DNA of 64,000 nucleotides, from positions 1-64,000 of the forward strand of contig NZ_JAAVJH010000012.1 of the NCBI RefSeq assembly GCF_012035195.1, given 5' to 3'. Origin of the DNA: Sphingomonas corticis. Lineage in GTDB: Bacteria; Pseudomonadota; Alphaproteobacteria; Sphingomonadales; Sphingomonadaceae. Below the pieces are notes generated by a model. That model was given only the letters and a program-made list of their open reading frames with translations, searched no databases and was not told the DNA's origin. Below, one piece after another: positions 19,811 to 28,749 of this stretch (position 1 is the stretch's first letter; each line of letters starts with the position of its first letter). A program made the position numbers and the translations under genes.

Positions 19811-22405
19811 GTGGACGAGCGCACCATCATTTCGTCCCCAGACGGTGTCGAGCAGGCCCGGCTCGCCGCGCTTGCCGGTCTTGGCATTCTCGACACGCCG
19901 GCCGAGCGCGAGTTCGACGACGTCGCGCGCCTGGCCGCCGCTGCGCTCGGGGCCGCGAGCGCGGCCGTCAGCCTGATCGACGCCGACCGGCAATGGTTCA
20001 AGTCGCGCCACGGCATCCCGTTCGCAGAGACGCCTCGCGACGTCGCGTTCTGCACCCACGCGGTGGCGTCCCAGGCCCTGCTGGTGGTTCCGGACGCAGC
20101 CGTGGACGGGCGCTTCGCAGCCAACCCGCTCGTCACGCAGGCAGGGGGGATCCGCTTCTACGCCGGCGTGCCGCTCATCACCCGGTCGGGTCACTGCCTC
20201 GGAACGCTGTGCGTCTTCGACCCGACGCCTCGCGCCGGGCTCTCTCCCGCCCAGGAGACCGTGCTGCGCGATCTGGCGCGGCTCGCCATCGACCTCATCG
20301 AGTCCCGACGTCTGAGGCGCATGGGAGAGATCGCGGCGAAGGTCGTCGAAGCCACGTCCGACGCGGTTCTCGCCGTCGACCGAGCCGGAACGATCGTCTA
20401 CTGGAATGCGGCCGCGGAAGGCATGTTCGGTCGTTCCCGCGACGAGGCGCTGGGATGCGACGTCGAGATCATCATCCCGGCGCGCCACGCCACGGGGCAC
20501 CGCGAGCGGTTCGCCCGCGCGGCGGCGGGGGGCGCGACGCGCCTGGTCGGCACGTCCCTGGAACTGGTCGGCGCCCGAGCCGACGGCACCGAGTTCCCGA
20601 TCGAGCTCTCGCTCGCACGATGGGGCGAGGGGGGGCCGGATCAGGGTTTCGCCGCGATCGTGCGCGACATCTCAGGGCGCAAGGCCCTCGAGGAGGAACG
20701 ATCCCGATCCCAGGCCTTCCTCGACACCGTGGTGACGAACCTGCCGGCCATGCTCTTCGTGAAGGACTGCAGAACCCGCCGGTACGTCATGGTGAACCGC
20801 GCCGCCGAGGCCGTCCTCGGTCGCGCCGCCAGCAGCCTCGTCGGCGCGACCGATCGAGAGCTCTTCCCCCTCTACGGCGAAGCCTATGAGCAGCGCGACT
20901 CCGAGGCGGTCGCCGCCAGGAGGCCGCACGTCTTCGAGAGCGTCTTCGTCCGCGACGACGGCGAGGCCGTCCATCTGCGCACGACGCGCAGCCTCATCGA
21001 CGGCCCCGACGGGCCAAGTCAGTACATCCTCGGAATCGCCGAAAACGTGACGGCGACCCGTCGTGCGGAAGCCGAAGTCCTCCGGCTTGCGCACTACGAC
21101 CCGCTGACCGGCCTCCTGAACAGAGCGAGCCATGGCGAACGCATGGAGCGTCTGCTGCGCGAGTCCGTGCCGTTCGCCATGCTCAGCATAGACCTCGACC
21201 GCTTCAAGGCGATCAACGACCAGTTCGGGCACCTGGTCGGCGACGCGGTGCTCCGGCAGGTCGGGGAGCGCCTGCGGAGAAGGTTGGGCGCGGCAGATTG
21301 GGTGGCACGCCTCGGCGGGGACGAGTTCATCGTGATCCTTACGGGCGGGAGCCTCCGCGACCGGGCTAGGGCCGAGTCCGAGGCGATCATCGGCGAACTA
21401 GCCGAACCGTTCGTGACCGACCACGCGGTCGCCCATCTCGGCGCCTCGGTCGGCGTGGTCGTCGTCCCGGACGACGGAACGACGACGGAGCAGGTCCGGG
21501 AGAGCGCGGATCTCGCTCTTCATCGGGCCAAGCGGCAGGGCAAGAACACCGTGTGCTTCTTCAATGCCGGGATGGACAGGGCGGTTCGGGACCGGCGCAC
21601 GCTCGAGAACGACCTCAGGCGCGCAGTCGAGAGCGACGGGATCGCACTGGCCTACCAGCCGGTGCTGTCGGTGGAGACCGGTCAGATCACGAGTGCCGAG
21701 GCCCTGGCGCGCTGGACCCACCCGTCGCGCGGCGCGATCAGCCCGGAAACGTTCATCTCGCTCGCGGAGGAGAGCGGGCTCATCGATCGGCTCGGGGACC
21801 AGCTGCTGCGGCGCGCCTGCACCGACGCGCGGGACTGGCCTTCCCACGTCCGCGTCGCCGTCAACCTGTCGCCGCTCCAGTTCGTCTCCGGCGGGCTGGT
21901 CGGCCGGATCAGGTCGGTGCTCGAGGAGGTCGGCCTGGAGGCGGACCGCCTCCAACTCGAAGTGACCGAGGGCCTTATGATCCGAGACGTAGAGCGGACC
22001 TTCGGACAGCTCGAACAGCTGCGCGGACTTGGGATGCAGGTGCTGATCGACGACTTCGGCGTAGGCTACTCCTCGCTCAGCTACTTTCAACGGTTCTCAT
22101 TCGACAAGGTGAAGATCGACAAGTCGTTCGTCGACACGATCGCGACGTCGCACACCTCGCGCGCGATCGTACAGTCGGTCGTGGAGCTCGGCAGGAAGCT
22201 GGGCATGGGCGTCGTAGCCGAGGGCGTCGAGACGGAGGAGCAGATGCGTCTGCTGCTCGAGTGCGGCTGCACGCACCTGCAGGGCTATCTGTTCAGCCGT
22301 CCGATTGCTGCCGACGCGATCCGACACCTGCTTGCCCGCGACAGCGGTTCTGCTGACCACACCGTCGACCTTGCCACCACCGGCGTGCGGCGCCGCGGCA
22401 GCTGA
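19811..22405 (+). CDS. GAF-PAS-PAS-GGDEF-EAL cyclic-di-GMP protein
   Basis: This 864-residue cytoplasmic protein starts with a GAF domain (about 15-165; FCTHAV and GVPLIT are typical), then two PAS domains (about 170-290 and 295-415), a GGDEF domain (about 420-585) and an EAL domain (about 595-845). The cyclase motif is intact as LGGDEF, and the phosphodiesterase motif is intact as AEALARW with later DDFGVGYSS and EGVET. Both making and breaking of c-di-GMP are therefore possible; which dominates cannot be read. There are no membrane segments. GTG 19811 is used as start. It is a stand-alone signalling gene that could tune motility or biofilm state in response to small ligands. Confidence 0.95.
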   Translation: MDERTIISSPDGVEQARLAALAGLGILDTPAEREFDDVARLAAAALGAASAAVSLIDADRQWFKSRHGIPFAETPRDVAFCTHAVASQALLVVPDAAVDGRFAANPLVTQAGGIRFYAGVPLITRSGHCLGTLCVFDPTPRAGLSPAQETVLRDLARLAIDLIESRRLRRMGEIAAKVVEATSDAVLAVDRAGTIVYWNAAAEGMFGRSRDEALGCDVEIIIPARHATGHRERFARAAAGGATRLVGTSLELVGARADGTEFPIELSLARWGEGGPDQGFAAIVRDISGRKALEEERSRSQAFLDTVVTNLPAMLFVKDCRTRRYVMVNRAAEAVLGRAASSLVGATDRELFPLYGEAYEQRDSEAVAARRPHVFESVFVRDDGEAVHLRTTRSLIDGPDGPSQYILGIAENVTATRRAEAEVLRLAHYDPLTGLLNRASHGERMERLLRESVPFAMLSIDLDRFKAINDQFGHLVGDAVLRQVGERLRRRLGAADWVARLGGDEFIVILTGGSLRDRARAESEAIIGELAEPFVTDHAVAHLGASVGVVVVPDDGTTTEQVRESADLALHRAKRQGKNTVCFFNAGMDRAVRDRRTLENDLRRAVESDGIALAYQPVLSVETGQITSAEALARWTHPSRGAISPETFISLAEESGLIDRLGDQLLRRACTDARDWPSHVRVAVNLSPLQFVSGGLVGRIRSVLEEVGLEADRLQLEVTEGLMIRDVERTFGQLEQLRGLGMQVLIDDFGVGYSSLSYFQRFSFDKVKIDKSFVDTIATSHTSRAIVQSVVELGRKLGMGVVAEGVETEEQMRLLLECGCTHLQGYLFSRPIAADAIRHLLARDSGSADHTVDLATTGVRRRGS

Positions 22406-22628
22406 CACGATCGTGCCGCTCGGACGTCTACGCTCCAGCTCGCGGTTTCACGAGTTCACCACCAATCGGCGATGCGGTCCCGCCCCAACCGGTTCCAGTC
22501 CCTGGGGGCCGACTTCCCAGTCAAGACTGCTCGATCGTCCCGTTTCTGTCGCCTGCCGGCGCCTGCGTCGACGGAACCGCGCCCGCGCGGCGCGCATTAT
22601 TCGGCGGCATGTCGAAGAGAACGGCTCC

Positions 22629-23000
22629 GTGGACCTGATCAATTTCAGCGCGAGACTGGAGCGATGGAGCGGGCCCGCGGCTTTCTTCTTCGTCGTACTG
22701 CCGGAGGAACTCGACGCCGAGATCCGCCTGGTGACCGGTTCGGCACCCTCTACATGGGGTATCCTCCCGGTAGCGGCGACGGTCGAGGGACGCGCCTGCC
22801 GCACCTCCCTGTTCCCCACCAGCTCCGGATCGCTGCTGCCGATCGACCAGGCGATCGCGACCGAGCTCGGGCTGCGGATCGGAGACGTCCTGACCATCTG
22901 CCTCGAGGTGGAGTTCCCCGGTCCGATCATCACCGAGCTGCCTGCGCCTAAGCCCACCATGACCTGCGGCATCCTCCGGCAACCGCGCACCCGGGGCTGA
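22629..23000 (+). CDS. DUF1905 family protein
   Basis: This 123-residue protein matches the DUF1905 pattern from memory: an opening beta strand (FSARLERW), GPAAFFFVVLPEE, a middle strand (GILPVAATVEG), then RTSLFPTSSGSLLPI and a closing strand (GDVLTICLEVEF). The family is a small beta barrel, often fused to or next to YdeI-type domains, without a proven activity. GTG 22629 starts it; the preceding GAAGAGAA is a modest ribosome site. The stop is one base before the next gene's GTG, so the two are translationally coupled. Confidence 0.8.
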   Translation: MDLINFSARLERWSGPAAFFFVVLPEELDAEIRLVTGSAPSTWGILPVAATVEGRACRTSLFPTSSGSLLPIDQAIATELGLRIGDVLTICLEVEFPGPIITELPAPKPTMTCGILRQPRTRG

Positions 23001-23001
23001 C

Positions 23002-24996
23002 GTGGTGCGCGACCATGCCGCCGCCCGCGTGCACATGGTGGACGCGCAGCTCGCCAGACGCGGCATCTCCGATCCCGCCGTGCTTGCGGCGATGCGGGCG
23101 GTGCCACGCGAACGGTTCATACCCGCCGCGCTCGCCGACTTCGCGTACGAGGACGCGCCGCTGCCCATCGAGGCAGGCCAGACGATCTCGCAACCCTACA
23201 TCGTCGCCGCGATGATCGAGGCGGCGGAACTCGCGCGAAGCGACCGCGTGCTGGAGGTCGGGGCGGCATCCGGCTACGCCGCCGCGGTGGTTGCTCAAAT
23301 GGCGCGGCTGGTCGTCGCGATCGAGCGTCACCGGGAGCTGGCGGACCTTGCGCGCGCGCGGATGGCGGCGCTCGGGTACGACAACGTCGAGGTGCGGCTG
23401 GGCGACGGCACGCTCGGCGCGCCCGGGGACGGCCCCTTCGACGCGATCCTCGTCGCCGCCGCCGGACCGGAGGTGCCCGAAGCGCTGAAGCGCCAACTGG
23501 CGATCGGCGGCCGCCTCGTCATGCCGGTCGGCGAGCCGGGGCGCCAGACGCTGCTCAAGATCACCCGCACCGGCGAGGAAACCTACGAAGACGTCGGTCT
23601 CGCTCCGGTGTCGTTCGTGCCGCTGATCGGCGCGGCTGGTTGGAGGGAGGACGGCAGCCGGGCCGCCAGCGATCATCGTCCGGGCGCCTCCCGGCGGCAC
23701 ACGCTGCCCGAGATGATCGCCGACGCGGCCGAACCTCTCCCGCCGCTCGACGACCCGGCCTTCGGCCGGCTCTTCGAACGGTTCGCGGACCGACGGATCG
23801 TGCTGCTGGGCGAGTCGAGCCACGGTACCAGCGAGTTCTACCGGGCCCGCGCGGCGATCACGCGGCAGCTGGTGGCGCACCACGGGTTCACGATCGTCGC
23901 GGTCGAGGCGGACTGGCCCGATGCGGCCGCGGTGGACCGGTTCGTGCGCCACCGCGCCGCGCGAAACGTCGCGGAAGAGCCCTTCCGTCGTTTCCCGACC
24001 TGGATGTGGAGGAACACCGACGTCCAGACGCTGATCGGCTGGCTGCACGAGCACAACGCCTGTCTGGCGGACGAGCGCCGCGCGGGCTTCTACGGCCTCG
24101 ACATCTACAACATGTCGGCGTCGATCGGAGCGGTCCTCGACTATCTCGACGAGGTGGACCCCGAGGCGGCCGCTTCGGCGCGCGAGCGCTATGGGTGCCT
24201 GACCCCGTGGCAGAGCGACCCCGCCACCTACGGACGTGCCGCCCTGACGAAGGGACATGCCGAGTGCGAACGAGCGGTGGTCGAGCAGTGCCACGAGCTG
24301 CTGAGAAAGCAACTCGACTACGCCGCGCAGGACGGCGACGCATTCATGGACGCGGCGCAGAACGCTCGGCTGATCGCCTCCGCCGAGCGCTACTACCGGG
24401 TCATGTACCATGGAGGCGCGGAGAGCTGGAACCTGCGCGACACGCACATGTTCGAAACCCTCAGCCACCTGCTCGACGCCAAGGGGAACGACGCGAAGGC
24501 GGTCGTCTGGGCGCACAACAGCCACATCGGCGACGCGCGAGCGACCGACATGGGCGCGGCGCGCGACGAACTCAACATCGGCCAGCTCTGCCGCCAGCGA
24601 TGGGGCGAACAGGCGGCGCTGATCGGGTTCGGAACCCACACGGGCACCGTCGCCGCAGCCACCAACTGGGATGGCGACATGGAGGTCAAACGGGTGCTGC
24701 CGTCCCGCCGCGACAGCTACGAGCGGCTGTGCCACGACAGCGGCGTGCCGCGCTTCCTGCTCGACCTAGCGCCTGGCCGCCACGAAGCCCTGCGCCGCGG
24801 ACTCTCCGAGGCCAGACTCGAGCGCTTCATCGGCGTGATCTACCGGCCTGAGACGGAGCTCCGGAGCCACTACAGCCAGGCGGTGCTGCCCGAGCAGTTC
24901 GATGCCTACGTCTGGTTCGACCAGACCGAGGCGGTGACGCCGCTCGGCCGCGAGCACCATAGGGGCATGCCCGAGACCTATCCGTTCGGCGAGTGA
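23002..24996 (+). CDS. PCMT-erythromycin esterase fusion protein
   Basis: This 664-residue protein fuses two enzymes. Residues 1-215 resemble protein-L-isoaspartate O-methyltransferase (PCMT): an AGQTISQPYIVA loop and the SAM motif EVGAASGYAAAV. Residues 240-664 belong to the erythromycin esterase family: LLGESSHGTSEF, VEADWPDA, FYGLDIYN and WAHNSHIGD, with the His and Glu residues thought to act in catalysis. The family opens macrolide lactones in EreA/EreB, but many members act on other substrates. The GTG start is one base after the DUF1905 stop. Fusion of these two domains is known in other bacteria; the link between them is not understood. Macrolide resistance should not be assumed. Confidence 0.9.
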   Translation: MVRDHAAARVHMVDAQLARRGISDPAVLAAMRAVPRERFIPAALADFAYEDAPLPIEAGQTISQPYIVAAMIEAAELARSDRVLEVGAASGYAAAVVAQMARLVVAIERHRELADLARARMAALGYDNVEVRLGDGTLGAPGDGPFDAILVAAAGPEVPEALKRQLAIGGRLVMPVGEPGRQTLLKITRTGEETYEDVGLAPVSFVPLIGAAGWREDGSRAASDHRPGASRRHTLPEMIADAAEPLPPLDDPAFGRLFERFADRRIVLLGESSHGTSEFYRARAAITRQLVAHHGFTIVAVEADWPDAAAVDRFVRHRAARNVAEEPFRRFPTWMWRNTDVQTLIGWLHEHNACLADERRAGFYGLDIYNMSASIGAVLDYLDEVDPEAAASARERYGCLTPWQSDPATYGRAALTKGHAECERAVVEQCHELLRKQLDYAAQDGDAFMDAAQNARLIASAERYYRVMYHGGAESWNLRDTHMFETLSHLLDAKGNDAKAVVWAHNSHIGDARATDMGAARDELNIGQLCRQRWGEQAALIGFGTHTGTVAAATNWDGDMEVKRVLPSRRDSYERLCHDSGVPRFLLDLAPGRHEALRRGLSEARLERFIGVIYRPETELRSHYSQAVLPEQFDAYVWFDQTEAVTPLGREHHRGMPETYPFGE

Positions 24997-25193
24997 GCGT
25001 CCGCGGGTTTGCGCTGAGCGGGCCCGCACGTAGGGGCGCTACCGGAAGGGCGGCCGCCGAACCTGACAGCGATCGGCGCCCATCGACGGCAAACGGCGTG
25101 CGCGTCCCCCGCGCGCCCGGTCGTCCCGGCTCGAGGCGGTGCGCGAGGCGGGACGGCCACCGGGCTCCGATCGAGGCCTCCGCCAAGAAGTCG

Positions 25194-25580
25194 TCAGAGC
25201 CGCTTGGTCATCCACACGAAGTCCTCGTGATCCCGGCCTTGTTGCGGTTCGTAATCGTGACGGAGGTAAAAGCGTTGTGCCGGCGAGGCGTCCGCGTCGA
25301 CCATGACGCGGATCTCCTTGAAGTCCTTCCGTCGGATCGCGGACTCGGCTTCGGCCAACAGAGCCGTGCCGACCTCGCGCCGGCCGCGCCAGGCCTCCGC
25401 GACGTAGAGCGCGAGGATGCGGGAGCCTCGCCAGCCGACGAAGCCGACGACTTCGCCGTCGACTTCGGCGACCCGGACCTCGTACTCCATGAGGGAGCCC
25501 GGAAGGAAAGCGTTCCGGTACGGGTGCATCAACCGCCGCATCGCGGGCTCGTCATCCCCGCTCCCGACCCTCAGATCCAC
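25194..25580 (-). CDS. GNAT-family N-acetyltransferase
   Basis: This 128-residue protein has the GNAT fold pattern: MEYEVRVAEVDGEVVGFVGW, quoted at twenty residues, then a strand LALYVAEAWRGRREVGTALL with the acetyl-CoA loop RGRREVG, and a C-terminal AQRFYLRHDYE. GTG 25580 has GGGAGG seven bases upstream; a longer in-frame start at 25832 is unlikely. It converges on the PCMT fusion gene and diverges from the CYP153 gene. The acetylated substrate is unknown. Confidence 0.88.
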   Translation of the reverse strand: MDLRVGSGDDEPAMRRLMHPYRNAFLPGSLMEYEVRVAEVDGEVVGFVGWRGSRILALYVAEAWRGRREVGTALLAEAESAIRRKDFKEIRVMVDADASPAQRFYLRHDYEPQQGRDHEDFVWMTKRL

Positions 25581-25922
25581 GACCGACCTCCCATGCCCGC
25601 CAACAATCCGTCCCGACCGCGCCGCAATCGACCGATCGGAGGCGCTCCGCCGTTCGCAGGCACCCCGCAGGCAGGTCGCAACCCCGTTCGCACCCAACGG
25701 GAGTGGCACGGCTTGCCAGAACGCTCGCCTCCATGGGCGCAAGGCATCCGGTAGCGGCTGCGAGAGGCCTCGCGAAGCACCTCTGCTGATCGGAAGCACG
25801 TAAATCAACGCTTGTTGACATCGGGCGAGCATGGGCGCATGTCACGGGTGCAGCGGACCCGAGCGGCTCCGGAGAACAAGCCGACGGTCCGACCTGGTGG
25901 CGCGACAGCGAGAGGACGGGTC
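25581..25922. other. Divergent intergenic region of GNAT and CYP153 genes
   Basis: These 342 bases should hold the promoters of both genes. The only clear signal is the AT-richer element around 25800-25820 described separately. Confidence 0.5.
25805..25820 (+). promoter_or_regulatory. Inverted repeat with -35-like TTGACA before CYP153
   Basis: TCAAC-GCTT-GTTGA (25805-25818) is a perfect inverted repeat, and a consensus -35 box TTGACA (25815-25820) overlaps its right arm. No good -10 follows. A repressor bound here would block the promoter; the two TetR genes downstream are candidates. The site differs from the GTCGARC family. Confidence 0.4.
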
Positions 25923-27197
25923 ATGAACGTAGCGAGCAAGATCATCGCGGACGAGGCGTATGCGACGCCACTCGCCCAGCTGAATCCCGGGAAGGCATCG
26001 CGCTTCCAGGACGACACGATCTGGCCGATCTTCGAGCGGCTCCGCCGCGAGGATCCCGTCCACTTCACGCCCGAAAGCGAATACGGACCGTACTGGTCGG
26101 TGACGCGCTGGAACGACATCGTGGCGGTCGACACCAACCATCAGGCGTTCTCGTCGGCCGAGGGCATCGGATTGCCGAACCTCGAGGCGATCAAGGAGCA
26201 GGAGAGGGTGATGGGCGAGCGCCGGCGCGGCGGCGCGGGCTTCATCACCATGGACGAGCCCGAGCACAGCAAGCACAGGAAGGCCGTCAACCCCACCGTC
26301 GCCCCGGCGAACCTGGCGACCATGGCGCCCGTGGTGCGCGAACGAGCGGGCCAGATCCTCGACGCCCTTCCGATCGGCCGCGAGTTCGACTGGGTCGACC
26401 TCGTGTCCAAGGAGCTCACCGCGATGACGCTGGCGTCGCTCTTCGACTTCCCGTTCGAGGACCGCCGAAAGCTCCCATACTGGTCGGACATGATCACCAA
26501 CATGCCCGGCCACGGTCCGGTGAAGAGCTGGGAGCACAAGGCCGAGGCCGCGATGGAGTGCTTCAACACCTTCACCCGGCTCTGGAACGAGCGCCTGAAC
26601 TCGGAGCCCGCCAACGACCTGATCTCGATGCTGACCCACAATCCGGAAACCCGGAACATGGACGTGCAGCAGTACCAGGGGACCGTCGTCCTGCTGATCG
26701 TCGGCGGCAACGACACGACCCGCAACACCATCTCCGGGAGCGTCTACGAACTGAACCGGAACCCGGACCAGTACGCCAAGCTGCGCGCCAACCCCGGACT
26801 CGTCACGTCGATGGTCTCGGAGACGATCCGCTGGCAGACCCCGCTGGCGCACATGAGCCGAGTGGCCACGCGGGACGTCGAACTCGCGGGCAAGACGATC
26901 CGCAAGGGCGAGCGCGTGGTCATGTGGTACATCTCGGGCAATCGCGACGAGACCAAGATCGATCGTCCGGACGAGTACGTGATCGACCGCGCCCGGCCCC
27001 GCGAACACCTCTCCTTCGGGTTCGGCATCCATCGCTGCGTCGGCAACCGGGTCGCCGAGATGCAGTTGACCATCATCTGGGAGGAGATCCTGAAGCGCTT
27101 CCCCGAGATCAAGGTCGTCGGCGAGCCGACGAGGACCTACTCGGCCTTCGTGCACGGGTTCGAAACGCTACCCGTCGTCATCCCGGCGCGCTTCTGA
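25923..27197 (+). CDS. CYP153-type cytochrome P450 (terminal alkane/fatty-acid hydroxylase)
   Basis: This 424-residue soluble P450 has GGNDTTRN in the I-helix, ETIRWQTPLAHM (ExxR region) and FGFGIHRCVGNR with axial Cys372. The stretch RWQTPLAHM, the RKGERVVMWYISGNRDE segment and the IWEEILKRF tail closely match the CYP153 family as I recall it, whose members hydroxylate alkanes, fatty acids and monoterpenes at the terminal carbon. ATG 25923 follows GAGAGGACGG. CYP153 needs a ferredoxin and a ferredoxin reductase; the reductase is encoded at 28750-29988, but no ferredoxin is seen. Two TetR genes follow. Aldehyde and alcohol dehydrogenases downstream could take the alcohol to the acid. Confidence 0.93.
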   Translation: MNVASKIIADEAYATPLAQLNPGKASRFQDDTIWPIFERLRREDPVHFTPESEYGPYWSVTRWNDIVAVDTNHQAFSSAEGIGLPNLEAIKEQERVMGERRRGGAGFITMDEPEHSKHRKAVNPTVAPANLATMAPVVRERAGQILDALPIGREFDWVDLVSKELTAMTLASLFDFPFEDRRKLPYWSDMITNMPGHGPVKSWEHKAEAAMECFNTFTRLWNERLNSEPANDLISMLTHNPETRNMDVQQYQGTVVLLIVGGNDTTRNTISGSVYELNRNPDQYAKLRANPGLVTSMVSETIRWQTPLAHMSRVATRDVELAGKTIRKGERVVMWYISGNRDETKIDRPDEYVIDRARPREHLSFGFGIHRCVGNRVAEMQLTIIWEEILKRFPEIKVVGEPTRTYSAFVHGFETLPVVIPARF

Positions 27198-27303
27198 GGA
27201 TCTCGGCCGGTCGGCCGGGCGGGCCAAGGCCGCGCCACCGGTCCGCGGTCCTTCGACCCAGGTCCGTGCGGTCCCGGACGAGAACGCCTGGCGAGGTCGC
27301 CAC

Positions 27304-27924
27304 ATGCTCACACCTGTCAGACCCGGTTGCGATTGCGGAAGAGTGGCGGTCGTGGAGCGCAACGTGCGCGGCCGCGCGATCGACGCGGCCGCCGAACTGC
27401 TGCGCGAAGTCGGCGCCGAGAAGCTCAGCGTCCGCATGATCGCGGATCGGGCGGGCATCGGCACGTCGTCGATGTACCACTACTTCGGGAACAAGGAGGA
27501 CCTCCTCCTCCAAGTCGCGCTCAACGGTTTCGGGGACCTCGCTCGCGAGATGGAGGCGGCGGCCGAACCGCGGCCCGGACTGGGCCCGTTCTCGACAGCC
27601 GCCCGCGCGTTCCTGGAATACGTGGCGCAACGCCCGGCGCTCTACGAACTCATGTTCGACCAGCACCTCATGGCGCGCCACCGGGGCCTTCGCGAAGCGG
27701 AACGGCGCGCGTTCACGGCGTTCCTGGACGGCGTCGCACGGGACCGCCGCTTCCCTCCGGAGCTCGCCCGCAGCATCGCCACGACGTTCTGGACCCTGGG
27801 CCGAGGAATGGGGGTCACGGCGCTCTCCCAACCGGGACAGCAGCTCGACCCGGCGTTCCGCGCCGCGATCAGCGAGGCGCTCGCCTACCTCATCGACCGC
27901 AACATGCTCGCGGAGGAGCGGTAG
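27304..27924 (+). CDS. TetR-family regulator
   Basis: This 206-residue protein has an N-terminal TetR HTH: GRAIDAAAELL, SVRMIADRAGIGTSS and MYHYFGNKEDLL. The C-terminal helices (residues 75-206) form the ligand and dimer part. ATG 27304 is used; GTG 27343 would give a shorter N-terminus. It lies 106 bases after the CYP153 gene in the same direction and likely senses the substrate or product of that enzyme. Confidence 0.9.
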   Translation: MLTPVRPGCDCGRVAVVERNVRGRAIDAAAELLREVGAEKLSVRMIADRAGIGTSSMYHYFGNKEDLLLQVALNGFGDLAREMEAAAEPRPGLGPFSTAARAFLEYVAQRPALYELMFDQHLMARHRGLREAERRAFTAFLDGVARDRRFPPELARSIATTFWTLGRGMGVTALSQPGQQLDPAFRAAISEALAYLIDRNMLAEER

Positions 27925-28027
27925 CGCAGTCCCTCCCCCGTCCGCACGCCGACCCCGGCAACACCCTGCGGCAACGCCGAAGAGGAAGCGGCCTGACAGG
28001 GCAGACGCCGCGTGCAATAGCTCGCAC

Positions 28028-28645
28028 ATGTCCATCGGCGTCCCGCTCGACCACAACGGTGCCGCTCGCCGACGCCGCAACTCCCAGGCCACGCGCGCGA
28101 CGATCCTCTCCGTCGCGAAGGCGCTCTTCGCGCGTCGCGGATACGACAGCACCTCGATGCGCGAGATCGCGGCGGCGGCCGGCGTGGACGTCGCTCTGGT
28201 CAACCGCTACTTCGGCGGCAAGGAAGGGCTCTTCGTCGAGGCGCTCAAGGCCAGCTTCCACCCGGACCGCCTCGGCGCTTGGGACCGCGCGAGCTTCGGT
28301 CGCGATCTCGCCACCAGACTGGCGGACAACGCCCATTCCGACGAGGAGGGGACGAACGGCTTCCAGTTCCTCCTCCGCGCCGCGACGTCCCCCGCCACCG
28401 CGCCCCTGCTGAGCAGCGCCATGCAGGAACGCTTCATGGCGCCGATCCGCGCCTGGCTCGGAGGTCCCCACGTCGAAGTGCGGGCGCGCATCCTCGCGGC
28501 GACCTTCATCGGCTTCCTCGCCGAACGGCTCGTCCGCGACGCCCCGCTCGAAGGGGAGGAGCGGGAGCAGTTCATCACCAGGACAGCCGCCCTCTTCGAA
28601 GCGCTCGTGACCGAGACAGGTCCAAGCGCGAGACCGGAGCCCTGA
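28028..28645 (+). CDS. TetR-family regulator
   Basis: This 205-residue protein has the HTH ATILSVAKALFARRGYDS, then REIAAAAGVDVALVNRYFGG, quoted in parts. The RYFGGKEGLF form of the recognition helix end is common in PsrA/AefR-like groups. It follows the previous TetR gene by 103 bases; the two are distinct, not recent copies. It converges with the ferredoxin reductase gene. Either TetR protein may bind the palindromes at 30200 and 33761. Confidence 0.9.
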   Translation: MSIGVPLDHNGAARRRRNSQATRATILSVAKALFARRGYDSTSMREIAAAAGVDVALVNRYFGGKEGLFVEALKASFHPDRLGAWDRASFGRDLATRLADNAHSDEEGTNGFQFLLRAATSPATAPLLSSAMQERFMAPIRAWLGGPHVEVRARILAATFIGFLAERLVRDAPLEGEEREQFITRTAALFEALVTETGPSARPEP

Positions 28646-28749
28646 GCGGATCGAAGGACGCGCAGTTCGCGGTCGACAACGGCGCGCGACCGCAGCTTCC
28701 GCCTGACCTATCTCACCGGAAAATCCGGCATTCGACTCGATCGGGCACT

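Noticed and set aside
22948..24735. Long antisense frame (595 codons) opposite the PCMT-esterase fusion
   Set aside because: High-GC DNA leaves frames open opposite real genes. The sense strand has clear enzyme motifs; the antisense product is Arg/Gly/Val-rich with no domain.
23002..24996. Macrolide resistance gene
   Set aside because: The erythromycin esterase domain is real, but the family is broad and the fusion to PCMT is unlike EreA/EreB, so a resistance call is not supported.
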